From positions 6,296,001 to 6,360,000 of the forward strand of contig NZ_CP022203.1 in the NCBI RefSeq assembly GCF_002305895.1: a DNA stretch of 64,000 nt, given 5' to 3'. Numbering within the stretch: position 1 is the stretch's first letter; the number at the start of each line of letters is the position of its first letter. Shown here in pieces: positions 34,534 through 43,325 of the stretch. The notes under the pieces are model-generated. The model ran no database searches and was not told the origin of the DNA. It saw only the letters and a program-made list of their open reading frames with translations. Position numbers and translations under genes: made by a program. This DNA is from Corallococcus macrosporus DSM 14697 (GTDB lineage: Bacteria; Myxococcota; Myxococcia; Myxococcales; Myxococcaceae).

Positions 34534-36108
34534 TCAGACGCGGCGCCGCAGCTCCTCGACCTCGGCGCGCAGCAGCCAGTCGTCCGGGAAGTCCGAGGCC
34601 GCCGCGGCAATCTGGCTCAGCCGCTCCGGCTTCACGGTGTGCGTCTCGCGCATCTTCCGGACCTCGCGGTAGAGCGCGGCCAGCGCCGGGTGCAGCGCCA
34701 GGGCCTTGCGCGAGCGGGCCTTCTCCTCGCCGTCCCCCTCCGCGAAGGCGCTCAGCTCACCGTACCAGCGGTCCCAGGTCTCCGGATCCGCCGGCCCCCC
34801 CGCCACCGAGGGCAGGTGCGTGCTGACGAAGAGCTTCGCCACCGCCGGCAGCGCCAGCTCGCGCCCCGCCAGCCGGCCGCGCAGCGCCAGCACCTGGCCG
34901 CCGTCCGTGGCGAAGCCCTCCAGCTCCAGCCCACTCTCCAGCGACAGCTTGAAGGGACCCCGCTCCGGCAGCTTCCCCGCGCCGAACGCCACCAGCGCCG
35001 GGCCGTTCCACGGCTTGGCGTCCAGGGAGCGGCCGCCGCGCGAGGCCATGATGGGCCCCTCCATGCGCACCAGCGCGGTGCCCAGCCCCGGCGCCACCTC
35101 GCGCGGCGCGGCCAGCATCTCCAGCACCTGGCCCGTCACCTCGCGGCCGTCCGCCAGCACCAGGTGGTTGACGGTCCGCGCGCGCAGCGCCTCCGTCAGG
35201 CCGAAGTCGCCGCCGCGCTTCCACGACAGCGTGGCCTCGAACTCAGCCAGCACCTCGAACAGGTGCTCGAAGTCCCGCGCCACGAAGAGCTGCGGCTGCA
35301 TGCGGGTGATGTCGTAGTCCATGTCCGCGCAGGCCACGCCCAGCGGCAGCTTCTTCACCGCGGGCGTCAGGCAGTGCTGCGCCTCGCCGATGCTGGACAG
35401 CAGCCCCGCGCCGTAGATGCGCGGCGCCTCCAGGCTCCCGATGAGGCCGTACTCCGCCGTCCACCAGTAGAGGCGGCTGGCCCGGGTGCTCTCGCTGACG
35501 TAGCGGCGGCTCGCGCTGGCGGCCTCCAGCCGCGCCTGCGCGTGCGCCACCTCCGCCTCGCTGGCGTCCGGGTCCTCCTTCACCACCGACAGGTTGCGGA
35601 TGGCCTCGAAGACGGCCTGGTCCTCCACGCTGGCAATGGCCTTGAACCCCACCAGCCCGCACGCCTTCAGGTACTCCGCATACCGGCGGTTCGCGATGAT
35701 GGGCGCGTGCCCGGCGCTCTCATGGACGATGTCCGGCGCCGGCGTGTACTCGATGTGCTCGTGGGTCCGGATGTCCGCGGCAATCGCCAGGACGCCCATC
35801 GCCTGGAGCTCCGTGAAGACGGCGGGTGGGATGAAGCCACGCACCCCGACACAGGCCCACCCCAGGCGGGCGAGCTTCTCGTTCATCTCGTCCAGGCTGG
35901 GGATGCACTCCGAGCCGATGCCCGTCGCCTCCAGGCCCTCCAGGTAGACGGGGTGCGCCTTGTCCGTCAGGTGGCCCCGGAGCGAGCCCAGGATGTTCCG
36001 CCAGACGGCCTGGTCCCGCGACGTATACGCCGCGTAGTCCTGGCTCACCACGTAGCGACGCAGATGGGCAGGCAGGCGAGCAATCGTCCGTTCCGTGGGA
36101 GTCGTCAT
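34534..36108 (-). CDS. Pterin-dependent aromatic amino acid hydroxylase (long form)
   Basis: This 524-residue non-haem iron enzyme most likely hydroxylates phenylalanine to tyrosine with tetrahydrobiopterin. DIVHESAGHAPIIANRRYAE near residue 130 supplies two iron His ligands (HESAGH). WWTAEYGLIGS near residue 215 supplies the third ligand, Glu. The catalytic domain covers about 90-330. The C-terminal 180 residues go beyond standard bacterial PhhA (about 260-300 residues), as in other long-form hydroxylases. It lies 100 bp downstream of a co-directional LysR regulator and converges on mrpC. Confidence 0.85.
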   Translation of the reverse strand: MTTPTERTIARLPAHLRRYVVSQDYAAYTSRDQAVWRNILGSLRGHLTDKAHPVYLEGLEATGIGSECIPSLDEMNEKLARLGWACVGVRGFIPPAVFTELQAMGVLAIAADIRTHEHIEYTPAPDIVHESAGHAPIIANRRYAEYLKACGLVGFKAIASVEDQAVFEAIRNLSVVKEDPDASEAEVAHAQARLEAASASRRYVSESTRASRLYWWTAEYGLIGSLEAPRIYGAGLLSSIGEAQHCLTPAVKKLPLGVACADMDYDITRMQPQLFVARDFEHLFEVLAEFEATLSWKRGGDFGLTEALRARTVNHLVLADGREVTGQVLEMLAAPREVAPGLGTALVRMEGPIMASRGGRSLDAKPWNGPALVAFGAGKLPERGPFKLSLESGLELEGFATDGGQVLALRGRLAGRELALPAVAKLFVSTHLPSVAGGPADPETWDRWYGELSAFAEGDGEEKARSRKALALHPALAALYREVRKMRETHTVKPERLSQIAAAASDFPDDWLLRAEVEELRRRV

Positions 36109-36181
36109 CGTTCACCTCAGGCGGAATCTTCTACTCTTTGAAGATATCCCTTCTTTGGTCGAACGGAAATCCGGCATAAAT

Positions 36182-36200
36182 CGACGGCTTCGTCGTTTTT
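36182..36200 (-). terminator. Hairpin after the LysR gene
   Basis: The short stem CGACG-GCTT-CGTCG lies 9-27 bp beyond the LysR stop, flanked by an A-tract on one side and a T-tract on the other. On the minus strand it is followed by ATTTAT, a weak U-rich tail. It separates the LysR and hydroxylase genes. Confidence 0.4.
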
Positions 36201-36208
36201 GCGTCGAA

Positions 36209-37129
36209 CTAGCCTGACTGGCGGCGAAGGCCGTCCAAGACGAGGCGGGCGCCGGGGCTCAGGGCGCCGGAGGGCCACAAGGCCACCACCTCCACGGCCT
36301 GGGGCTCCTCTTCCATGAGCGGCCATGCGTGGAGGTCGGGTGGAAACGGGTGCATGGGGCGCAGGTCCGGGGTGATGGAGCAGGCGCGGAACGCGCGCAG
36401 CAGCTCGTAGAGGAGCAGGAAGCTCTCCGCGCGCCCCACCTCGTCCACCGTGACGCCGTGAGCGGCGAAGCGCGCGCTGTTGGCGCCGCCGTAGGGGTCA
36501 TCCCGCAGCCAGTCCACGAAGCGCTGCCCTTCCAGGTCCTTCACGCGCAGCGACTTGCGGGACGCGGCCTGCCGCGCGAGCGCGTTGTCCGGCCCGGCGA
36601 GCACCACGAAGGGCATGCGCAGCAGGGACTCCGACTCCACGCCGTCATGCGTGGGCAAGGGCGTGAAGTCCAGCGCCAGGTCGAGCTGCCGCGTCTGCAC
36701 CTGGCGCGTCAGCTCGTGCGGCCCTCCGAAGCTGAGCACCAGCTTGAGGTCCGCGGCGGCGGCGTCCCGCGCCACCGCGCCCACCAGGGACAACGACAGC
36801 GTGGGGTTGAGCCCCAGCCGCACCACCGGCTCCGCGCTGGCCAGGTCACGCAGCCGCTTCATGTCGAGCTGGTGCAACGGCGTCTGCGTGCCGGCGAAGA
36901 GCCGCTCGCCCCGGGCGGTGAGCTGCAGCCGGCGGCCGGGGCCTCGCTCCAGCAGCGGCGCGCCGTCCGCCAGCGCCAGTTCCAGGGCACGGACGTGCTC
37001 GCTCACCACCGAGCGCGCCACGCCCAGGTGCTCGGCGGCGGCCTCGATGCTCCCCGCCTCCACGGCGGCGGCGAAGGACTCCAACCAGACGAGGTGCCGG
37101 ACGAGCTTGCGCGGAGGCATGAGGAGCAT
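36209..37129 (-). CDS. LysR-family transcriptional regulator
   Basis: This 306-residue regulator has the helix-turn-helix FAAAVEAGSIEAAAEHLGVA followed by RSVVSEHVRALE near the N terminus. A type-2 periplasmic-binding-like effector domain starts at VVRLGLNPTLSLSL near residue 98, with RQLDLALDFTPLP and FVVLAGPDN segments. An alternative ATG lies at 37120. It precedes the aromatic amino acid hydroxylase on the same strand and might control it, or the divergent sulfatase gene, but no LysR box (T-N11-A dyad) was obvious. Confidence 0.88.
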   Translation of the reverse strand: MLLMPPRKLVRHLVWLESFAAAVEAGSIEAAAEHLGVARSVVSEHVRALELALADGAPLLERGPGRRLQLTARGERLFAGTQTPLHQLDMKRLRDLASAEPVVRLGLNPTLSLSLVGAVARDAAAADLKLVLSFGGPHELTRQVQTRQLDLALDFTPLPTHDGVESESLLRMPFVVLAGPDNALARQAASRKSLRVKDLEGQRFVDWLRDDPYGGANSARFAAHGVTVDEVGRAESFLLLYELLRAFRACSITPDLRPMHPFPPDLHAWPLMEEEPQAVEVVALWPSGALSPGARLVLDGLRRQSG

Positions 37130-37215
37130 CCTTGCACGCAGCCATCAGCGGGAGGCGCCGTCCCACTTCATTGATGCTTGCGAACTTCCGCTCTCCGGAA
37201 TATCTGCGGCCTCCA

Positions 37216-39120
37216 ATGTCTCGAATGTCCGAGGTCGCGTCCACCATGGCCGCCATGGCATCGCGGCGCTTCGAAGCCGCCCGGCCCTACCTGAGCACGG
37301 CGCTGACGTGGTGCGTGCTCCACGGGCTGGTGGCGCTGATGTACTTCGGAGGCGCGCTGCGCGTGGCCGTGGAGCGGCTGGCGCCTGGCCTGCGGCCGCT
37401 GCTGCTGGCGGGGAGCTTCGCCCAGGCCCTGTTCCTGGGGTTGGTGGCCTTCGTCGGCACCCTGCCCCTGGCGTTCCTGCTCGGTCACCGCTACCGCTTC
37501 GCGCTCCCCATCCTGACGGCGGTGGGGGGCGTGCTGCTCGGGTTGGACGCGCTGGTGCTCGATTCGCTGGGCTTCCACATCAACGGCCTCGTGCTGGCGG
37601 TGGCGCTCCAGCCGCACGCGCTGGCGGAGACGGGCCTGTCCTCCTCGGAGATGGCGCTGCTGGCCGCGGCCATGGTGACCACGCTCACCCTGGACGCGGC
37701 GGCGGGCATCTGGTTCCTGCGCCGGGGCTTCGGGCCTCGCCGGGTGGCGCGCACGGTGGTGATGCTCACGGCCCTCTGCACCGCCGAGCGGCTGGTCAGC
37801 GCGTCCCTCGTGTTCGCCCATGGCGGCGCCGTGCAGCACGCGACGACCACACTGCCCCTCCAGGCGCCGGTGCGGATGAACACCTTCCTCTCGCGCGTCA
37901 CCGGCAAGGCGCCCGCGTCCGGCCTGCGACTGGGCGTGAGCCCCGAGGCCGGCGTGCCCGCCGCGAGCATCGACCCTGGCTCGGTGCGCTTCACCCGCCG
38001 GCCCGACATCGTCGTCGTCCTGGTGGAGAGCCTGCGGGATGACTTCTTCACCCCGGACGTGATGCCCCACATGTGGCGCCGGGCACAGCGCGGCACGCGC
38101 TTCCTACGCCACCACAGCGCGGCCAGCTCCACGGACTACTCGCTGTTCAGCATGTTCTTCGGGCTGGAGGCCCAGCGCCGCGACGCCGTGGTGGGCGCGG
38201 GCCGCGCGCCGCTCCTCTTCCCCGCGCTGGCCCACAACGGCTACCAGCAGTCCTTCCTCGCCGCGTCCTCCGTCGACTGGATGGGGCTCAAGGACACCGT
38301 CTTCCGTGACGTGAAGGGAGGCCTGCGCACGGACTACACGGGCCGCAGCCACCTGCGGGACGCCGCCATGGTCCGCGACGCGCTGGCCGTCGTGGAGGCG
38401 ACGCCCCCGGAAACGCCCCTGTTCCTGTTCGTGTTCTTCGCCGGCACGCACTTCGACTACGACTACCCGCCGCGCTCCGAGGTCTTCGCGCCCGCGTGGA
38501 ATGGCAAGGGTGGCCTCTCCACGGCGCGCGTGCCCCCGGAGCACATCAAGGCCCGGGCGTGGAACGCCGCCTACGAGGTGGACACCAAGGTGGACGCGCT
38601 GCTGACGCGCATCGAGGCCCTGCGCGGCAAGCGCCCGCTGATTCTCTTCACCGGCGACCATGGCGAGGAGTTCCGCGAGCACGGCCGCGTGGGCCACGCC
38701 AGCGACGTCACGGCCTCCCAGCTCCACGTGCCCATGGTGATGTTCGACGAGCAGCTCCCCGTGGGACAGGTCGACGCCGTCACCGGGCACATCGACGTGG
38801 TGTCCACCCTCTTCGACCTGCTGGGAGACACCCACAGCCCCGCGGTGCTGGGCGACGGGCTCCCGATGACGCGGCCGGACCCGCGGCGCTACCTCCTCAC
38901 CACCGTGGGCTGGGAGGCGCGCTACGCGCTCATCGGCCAGGAGCTGAAGGTCCACTTCGGCGCGGGACGGCCCGGCACCCTCGTCACCGACCTGCACGAC
39001 CGTCCCCTGCCGGATGGAAAGGAGCGCCTCGCCGCCGAAGCACCGCGCATCCTGCGCCGGCTGCGCGGCAGCTCGGACACGGCGCTGCCTGAGACAGCCA
39101 CCGCCACGGACCTGCCCTGA
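37216..39120 (+). CDS. Membrane-anchored sulfatase/phosphatidyl-transferase-like protein
   Basis: This 634-residue protein of the alkaline-phosphatase/sulfatase superfamily is laid out like LtaS, YejM or EptA. Five helices (about 15-170) anchor a periplasmic domain from about residue 270. DIVVVLVESLRDDFFTPDV gives the first metal-site acid, SAASSTDYSLFSMFFG holds the nucleophile Ser/Thr region, and FTGDHGEEFREHGRVGH supplies the DHGE metal ligands. The enzyme may transfer or remove a head group at the envelope; the substrate is unknown. The start is ambiguous among ATGs at 37216, 37225 and 37246. Confidence 0.85.
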   Translation: MSRMSEVASTMAAMASRRFEAARPYLSTALTWCVLHGLVALMYFGGALRVAVERLAPGLRPLLLAGSFAQALFLGLVAFVGTLPLAFLLGHRYRFALPILTAVGGVLLGLDALVLDSLGFHINGLVLAVALQPHALAETGLSSSEMALLAAAMVTTLTLDAAAGIWFLRRGFGPRRVARTVVMLTALCTAERLVSASLVFAHGGAVQHATTTLPLQAPVRMNTFLSRVTGKAPASGLRLGVSPEAGVPAASIDPGSVRFTRRPDIVVVLVESLRDDFFTPDVMPHMWRRAQRGTRFLRHHSAASSTDYSLFSMFFGLEAQRRDAVVGAGRAPLLFPALAHNGYQQSFLAASSVDWMGLKDTVFRDVKGGLRTDYTGRSHLRDAAMVRDALAVVEATPPETPLFLFVFFAGTHFDYDYPPRSEVFAPAWNGKGGLSTARVPPEHIKARAWNAAYEVDTKVDALLTRIEALRGKRPLILFTGDHGEEFREHGRVGHASDVTASQLHVPMVMFDEQLPVGQVDAVTGHIDVVSTLFDLLGDTHSPAVLGDGLPMTRPDPRRYLLTTVGWEARYALIGQELKVHFGAGRPGTLVTDLHDRPLPDGKERLAAEAPRILRRLRGSSDTALPETATATDLP

Positions 39121-39169
39121 CGGCCCTCCGCCGCGGGGCCCGGGGGCGGCGCTCGCACGCGCCGCTCCG

Positions 39170-39766
39170 TCAGAACCGGAGCTTCACCCCGAGGGCCAGC
39201 GTGAAGAGCTCCACGTTCACCGTGGCGGGGTTCCGGACGAACTGCACCAGGCGGTAGTCGGTGGCGACCAGCTCGAAGTACCCCTCCACGAGCCGCAGGT
39301 TCAGCGCCTCCACCGGCCGCCCGGCGCTGGCGCCCAGGAGGAGCGCGGGCCGCAGGGCGGTGCGGAACCAGTAGTAGCCCCGGTCGTAGCGACTGGGCAG
39401 CCCCGCGAAGTAGTCGTCGCCCACGGTGTAGCTGAGCATCGCGCCCACGGTGAGCGGGCGGACGGTCCACCCCGCCGCGTCCAGGCGGAATGGCCGCCAC
39501 TGCCCCTTCATGGTGAAGGTGAGGAAGTCCTCTCCCGCCAGCGCGGGAGGCGCCCAGCCCAGCAGGAACGCGGCCTCCACGGTGTCGTCGCGAAAGCTCC
39601 ACCCCGGCCCCGCGGAGAGGAAGCCGATGGCGCCCGCGAGCTGCATCGCCGCATGGTCCGGCACGTACCAGGGCGAGCCCTCACGCGCGGCTTCCGCCCG
39701 CGACTGCCTCGCGGCCAGGAGCAGCGCCGCCAGCAGCGAGGCCTTGAGACGCCCGTGCCCGGCCAT
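39170..39766 (-). CDS. Exported beta-barrel-like protein of unknown function
   Basis: This 198-residue protein has a signal peptide (LKASLLAALLLAARQSRAEA). Alternating hydrophobic beta-type segments rich in Tyr/Trp/Phe follow (YVPDHAAMQLAGAIGFL, YYWFRTALRPALLLGAS), and it ends in ...ALGVKLRF with a C-terminal Phe. These features fit a small outer-membrane barrel. No named family is recognised. Its ATG shares one base with the stop of the upstream metallophosphoesterase gene, so the two are translationally coupled. Confidence 0.7.
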   Translation of the reverse strand: MAGHGRLKASLLAALLLAARQSRAEAAREGSPWYVPDHAAMQLAGAIGFLSAGPGWSFRDDTVEAAFLLGWAPPALAGEDFLTFTMKGQWRPFRLDAAGWTVRPLTVGAMLSYTVGDDYFAGLPSRYDRGYYWFRTALRPALLLGASAGRPVEALNLRLVEGYFELVATDYRLVQFVRNPATVNVELFTLALGVKLRF

Positions 39767-40536
39767 CAGAAGGAGGCCCTCTGCACCCGGACCGAGGTGC
39801 CGTCGACGTCCACGACGACGTAGCTGCGGCCCTTCATCGAATCCGTGGTGACGTACCGGACGCCGTGCGCGAAGACGTCGTGGAACCGGTGAACGTGGCC
39901 GTGGAAGGAGATGCTGACGCCCTTCTGCTCCTGGAGCTTCACCAGGGGCTCGACGAGCGAGTCATCGAAGTCTCCATTCCCAGGCGGCACGTGGGAGAAG
40001 GTGAAGGTGTTCTGCACCAGGGGCTCTGGTGTGAGCGCCGTCTTCAGCCACGTCAGGTCCGGGATGTCGCCCGGGAAGCCGTACTCGCGGGAGTTGGAGT
40101 CGAAGAAGACGAAGCGGGTGCCCGAATAGGTGAAGGAGAAGGACTCCGGTCCGAAGGTGCGCCGGTAGAGCTTCTGTCCCTTGCCCAGCGCGTCATGGTT
40201 GCCCATGACGACGAAGAACGGGACCTTCAGGCGGGACAGCAGCTCGACGCCCCAGTCGTACTCCTGGGTGCTGCCGAACTCCGTCAGGTCGCCCATCTGA
40301 ATCAAGAAGTCGACGCCGCGCTCCTCCAGGTCCCGCATCGCCGCCGCGGAGTCATCCAGGAAGAGCTGCATGTCGCCCACCACCGCGAAGCGGAAGGCGG
40401 GCTTCGGCTCCGCCGCGGACAGCCGCTCGAGTGAGCGTGCATGCAAGTCCCGGTGGGGACCGCGAAGCTCATAGGGGTGGAACTCGAAGGCGCCACAGCC
40501 CGCGCACACCAGTAGCAATGTGACCCAGACGCGCAC
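39766..40536 (-). CDS. Calcineurin-type metallophosphoesterase, exported
   Basis: This is a 256-residue phosphoesterase with an N-terminal signal and lipobox-like LLVCAGC, so it is probably a lipoprotein. Metal-site motifs appear in order: FAVVGDMQLF (in place of GDxH), IQMGDLTEFG, FVVMGNHDALG, and SHVPPGN with SFHGHVHRFHD (GHxH). All the ligands but the first His are easy to place, so it is probably active. It may hydrolyse a nucleotide or lipid phosphate ester in the envelope. It is coupled to the barrel-like gene after it. Confidence 0.85.
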   Translation of the reverse strand: MRVWVTLLLVCAGCGAFEFHPYELRGPHRDLHARSLERLSAAEPKPAFRFAVVGDMQLFLDDSAAAMRDLEERGVDFLIQMGDLTEFGSTQEYDWGVELLSRLKVPFFVVMGNHDALGKGQKLYRRTFGPESFSFTYSGTRFVFFDSNSREYGFPGDIPDLTWLKTALTPEPLVQNTFTFSHVPPGNGDFDDSLVEPLVKLQEQKGVSISFHGHVHRFHDVFAHGVRYVTTDSMKGRSYVVVDVDGTSVRVQRASF

Positions 40537-40692
40537 GGCGGCAAGCTAACGTCGACCTCACGATGCCGCCACGGGATGCGGCACCTGATTCCGGAGCACG
40601 CGACGAGGGAGAACAGCCATTCTCACACGACATATGAACGGGGCCCGGGATGTCACTGGAACCCTCCATGCACCTGGCATGACGGGGATGGA

Positions 40693-42408
40693 ATGAGCGC
40701 ACCCTTGTCGACATCGGAGCTGCTGCGATGGGTGGCCACGAAGGCGACCCGGAGCACTCGGGACGACTTCGACGCGCTGCTCGCGCGCACGGACTTCACG
40801 CAGGTCGCCGGGCAGCTCCTTCAGTCGGGCACCCCTCCGGAGAAGCGCACCGCGCTGCGAGGACTCCGGGAGCTGGAGACGCCGGAAGCCCGTGCGCTGG
40901 CCCGGCTCGCGCTTCGTGATGACGCGGCGGAGGTGCGAGCCATGGCTGCGGGGGCACTGACGCACTCGCGGGACGAGGCGGACTGGCAGGCCCTCCTGGT
41001 AGCCCTGGACGACGCCGACGCCTCCGTGCAGCACGCGGTCATGGACGCGCTCGCGCGGATGGACCCGGCGACCACGAGCGCGTTGCTCCTCGAGCGCTTC
41101 GGCCATGCGTCAACATCCGAGCAATTGCTCGCGCTCATCACCGCGCAACGGCTGCGGCTCCCCGATGCCGTGGCCCTGGCCCGTCAGGGCCTTGCCTCCC
41201 CTACCGCCACCACGCGAAGCGCGGCCATCTCGCTGCTCGCGCGGCAAACCGAAGAGGAGACGGACGGGCTCCTCCTCCAGGCGCTCACGGATGGCGCGGA
41301 GGACGTGCGCGTCGAAGCCCTCCGCGCGCTGAGCCGGCGCGTTCGGGTGCCCACCAGCGTCTTCGTTCCGCTGCTCTCCTCGGCCACGGCGCAGGTCCAG
41401 GAGCTGGCGCTCCAGGCGCTCGTCCTGAGACGAGACACCAGCGCGTGCGCCGACATCGCGCGCCTCCTGGAAGCACCGTCGCCGTCGCTCCGCAGGAGCG
41501 CCATCTTCGCCACCGGATACATCCGCTGCGCCGGTAGCACCCCCACCCTGCTGGAGCTGCTGGCCCGGACGCGAGCCGAGGACGAACGGGTAGACCTCAT
41601 CACGGCGCTGAGCCACCTCGGGAGCCCCGAGGCCTGGGCGGCCCTCCGTGGGCAACTGCTGGACCCGGCCCCCCGCATCCGGCGTGCCGCCGTCTCCGCC
41701 TGGACCCTCGCCACCGCGCCGCGAGACGCGACGCGCCTGCTGCTGGAGCGCCTGCGTGAAGACCCGGACGCGGAGGTCCGGATGGCCATTGCCCTGGCCC
41801 TGGCCGAGAGCGGCCGGCGGGAAGGTGCCCGGGCCTTGCACCTGGCGCTCCAGGACGCGGCGCCCGAGGTCAGACGGATGGCGGTGCGCACGCTGGGCCG
41901 CGACACCAGAGCGGAGGCCCATCAAGCCCTGCGCGAGCATCAAGCCACCGAGCGCGACCCGGAGGTCTTGCGCGAGCTCGCCACGGCGCTCGACCCACGG
42001 CAGGCCTCGGGCAATCCCGGCGCGCCAGCCGAGCGGCCCCTCTTCGACCCGGCGGGCACGGGACAGTGCGTGGCCGAGTGGCTCGCGTCCCCCGCCCAAC
42101 ACCCCGCCACCGACCGCGTGTACTTCTACGAAGGCGGCCACCTGGAGCACCTGGACGCCCACGGCCAGCTCCACGCCCTCCACTACACCGTCACCGGAGA
42201 CCAGCTCCACCTCCAGGCCGAGGACGCGCCCGAACGACGCACGGCCTTCACCGTGGCCCCCATGCCGCCCACCGCTGGAGACGGAGACGCCCCCCACCGC
42301 TTCCGCCTGGAGCTGGCCCGGGACGTGCTCACCGGCACGGACACACCCCGGGCGCTGTTCTGCGTCCAGGCCGAGCGCCCCGACACGGCCCCAGGGAACG
42401 GGGACTGA
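40693..42408 (+). CDS. HEAT-repeat protein
   Basis: This 571-residue protein has about 440 residues of repeated helical pairs of the HEAT/PBS-lyase type, for example RGLRELETPEARALARLALR, DDAAEVRAMAAGALTHSRDE and DPDAEVRMAIALALAESGRR. The solenoid probably serves as a scaffold for another protein. Residues 450-571 form a different beta-rich domain (RVYFYEGGHLEHLDAHGQLH). No signal peptide is seen, so it is cytosolic. The start ATG at 40693 follows GGGGATGGA; the open frame upstream lacks coding character. Confidence 0.8.
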   Translation: MSAPLSTSELLRWVATKATRSTRDDFDALLARTDFTQVAGQLLQSGTPPEKRTALRGLRELETPEARALARLALRDDAAEVRAMAAGALTHSRDEADWQALLVALDDADASVQHAVMDALARMDPATTSALLLERFGHASTSEQLLALITAQRLRLPDAVALARQGLASPTATTRSAAISLLARQTEEETDGLLLQALTDGAEDVRVEALRALSRRVRVPTSVFVPLLSSATAQVQELALQALVLRRDTSACADIARLLEAPSPSLRRSAIFATGYIRCAGSTPTLLELLARTRAEDERVDLITALSHLGSPEAWAALRGQLLDPAPRIRRAAVSAWTLATAPRDATRLLLERLREDPDAEVRMAIALALAESGRREGARALHLALQDAAPEVRRMAVRTLGRDTRAEAHQALREHQATERDPEVLRELATALDPRQASGNPGAPAERPLFDPAGTGQCVAEWLASPAQHPATDRVYFYEGGHLEHLDAHGQLHALHYTVTGDQLHLQAEDAPERRTAFTVAPMPPTAGDGDAPHRFRLELARDVLTGTDTPRALFCVQAERPDTAPGNGD

Positions 42409-42423
42409 CGCGCCGGGCGCACG

Positions 42424-43164
42424 CTACGCCGCGGCGGGCCGGGCGCCCTCCCAGTCCTCGACCTCGTAGAGGAACTTCGAGCCGCCCATCAGCTTCCGGT
42501 TGGCCGACGTGCTCTGCACGAAGACGGCGTACTTCTCCAGGCTGGCGGGCCGGATGCGCACCGTCTCCCCGGGCGGCAGCCCGAGCAGCTCCCGGGCCCG
42601 CTCCCCGCTGTAGAGGTCGCCCGTCTTGCGGTCCATGAGCACCACCTCCTTCCCGCCCTGGATGGTCTCCGTCTTGGTGAACGCGTAGAAGCCCCGGCCC
42701 GTCTTGAAGCGCAGGCCGTGCTCCTGCACGAAGTCCTTGATGGGCTGCGCCTTGTCCACGTCCAGCACCTGGAAGCGGCCCGGCGGCACCGCGCGCAGGT
42801 CCGCCTCGCCGTAGAGCGGCGGCGCCGTGCGCTGGAGCATGGTGCTGAACATCACGTTGAGGCCGCGGCTCATGCGGCCCTCGCGCGCCACTTCCTGCTC
42901 AAACGATTGGAGCTGCGCGTCCGAGGACTGCTTGTAGCAGACGGCCAGCAGCAGGTCCGTGACGTGGGCGAACTGGTCCAGGCTCAGGTGGAAGCCGCCC
43001 GACTTCTCCGCCAGCTCCTTGTAGAAGGCCGTCGCGTGGCGGCGCGCCAGGGCTTGCACGCCATACACCGGCACCCCCATCCGCCCCAGCGCGGCCACCT
43101 CCTCGCGCCAATCCAGCTTGTGGGGGTTCTGCGAGGGCCCGTGGGGCACGTCGTCGCCAATCAA
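42424..43164 (-). CDS. C-terminal part of a vWA-like protein (5'-truncated)
   Basis: The 246-residue frame starts at a TTG with no ribosome binding site, directly inside a von Willebrand A-like fold (IGDDVPHGPSQNPHKLDWRE, then VYGVQALARRHATAFYKELA). The MIDAS half that normally precedes it (DxSxS) is missing, with a stop codon just upstream. A domain of about 150 residues follows, with ADLRAVPPGRFQVLDVDKAQ and GRGFYAFTK. I suspect a remnant cut by rearrangement against the adjacent MutS-related gene. It could still be expressed if the TTG works. Confidence 0.55.
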   Translation of the reverse strand: MIGDDVPHGPSQNPHKLDWREEVAALGRMGVPVYGVQALARRHATAFYKELAEKSGGFHLSLDQFAHVTDLLLAVCYKQSSDAQLQSFEQEVAREGRMSRGLNVMFSTMLQRTAPPLYGEADLRAVPPGRFQVLDVDKAQPIKDFVQEHGLRFKTGRGFYAFTKTETIQGGKEVVLMDRKTGDLYSGERARELLGLPPGETVRIRPASLEKYAVFVQSTSANRKLMGGSKFLYEVEDWEGARPAAA

Positions 43165-43325
43165 TGACTGACGTGCTCATTCCGGTGCCCCCCTCGTGAA
43201 CGCCGACGAGGACAAATCTACGCGCCGGGGCTGACATGAATCGGGGCTGGAAGTCGACCCGGCGTCACGCCATTGCAGCTGCCGCTTGCCCTGGACGCCG
43301 CGCGACCGCAGCATGCGTGCCCATC

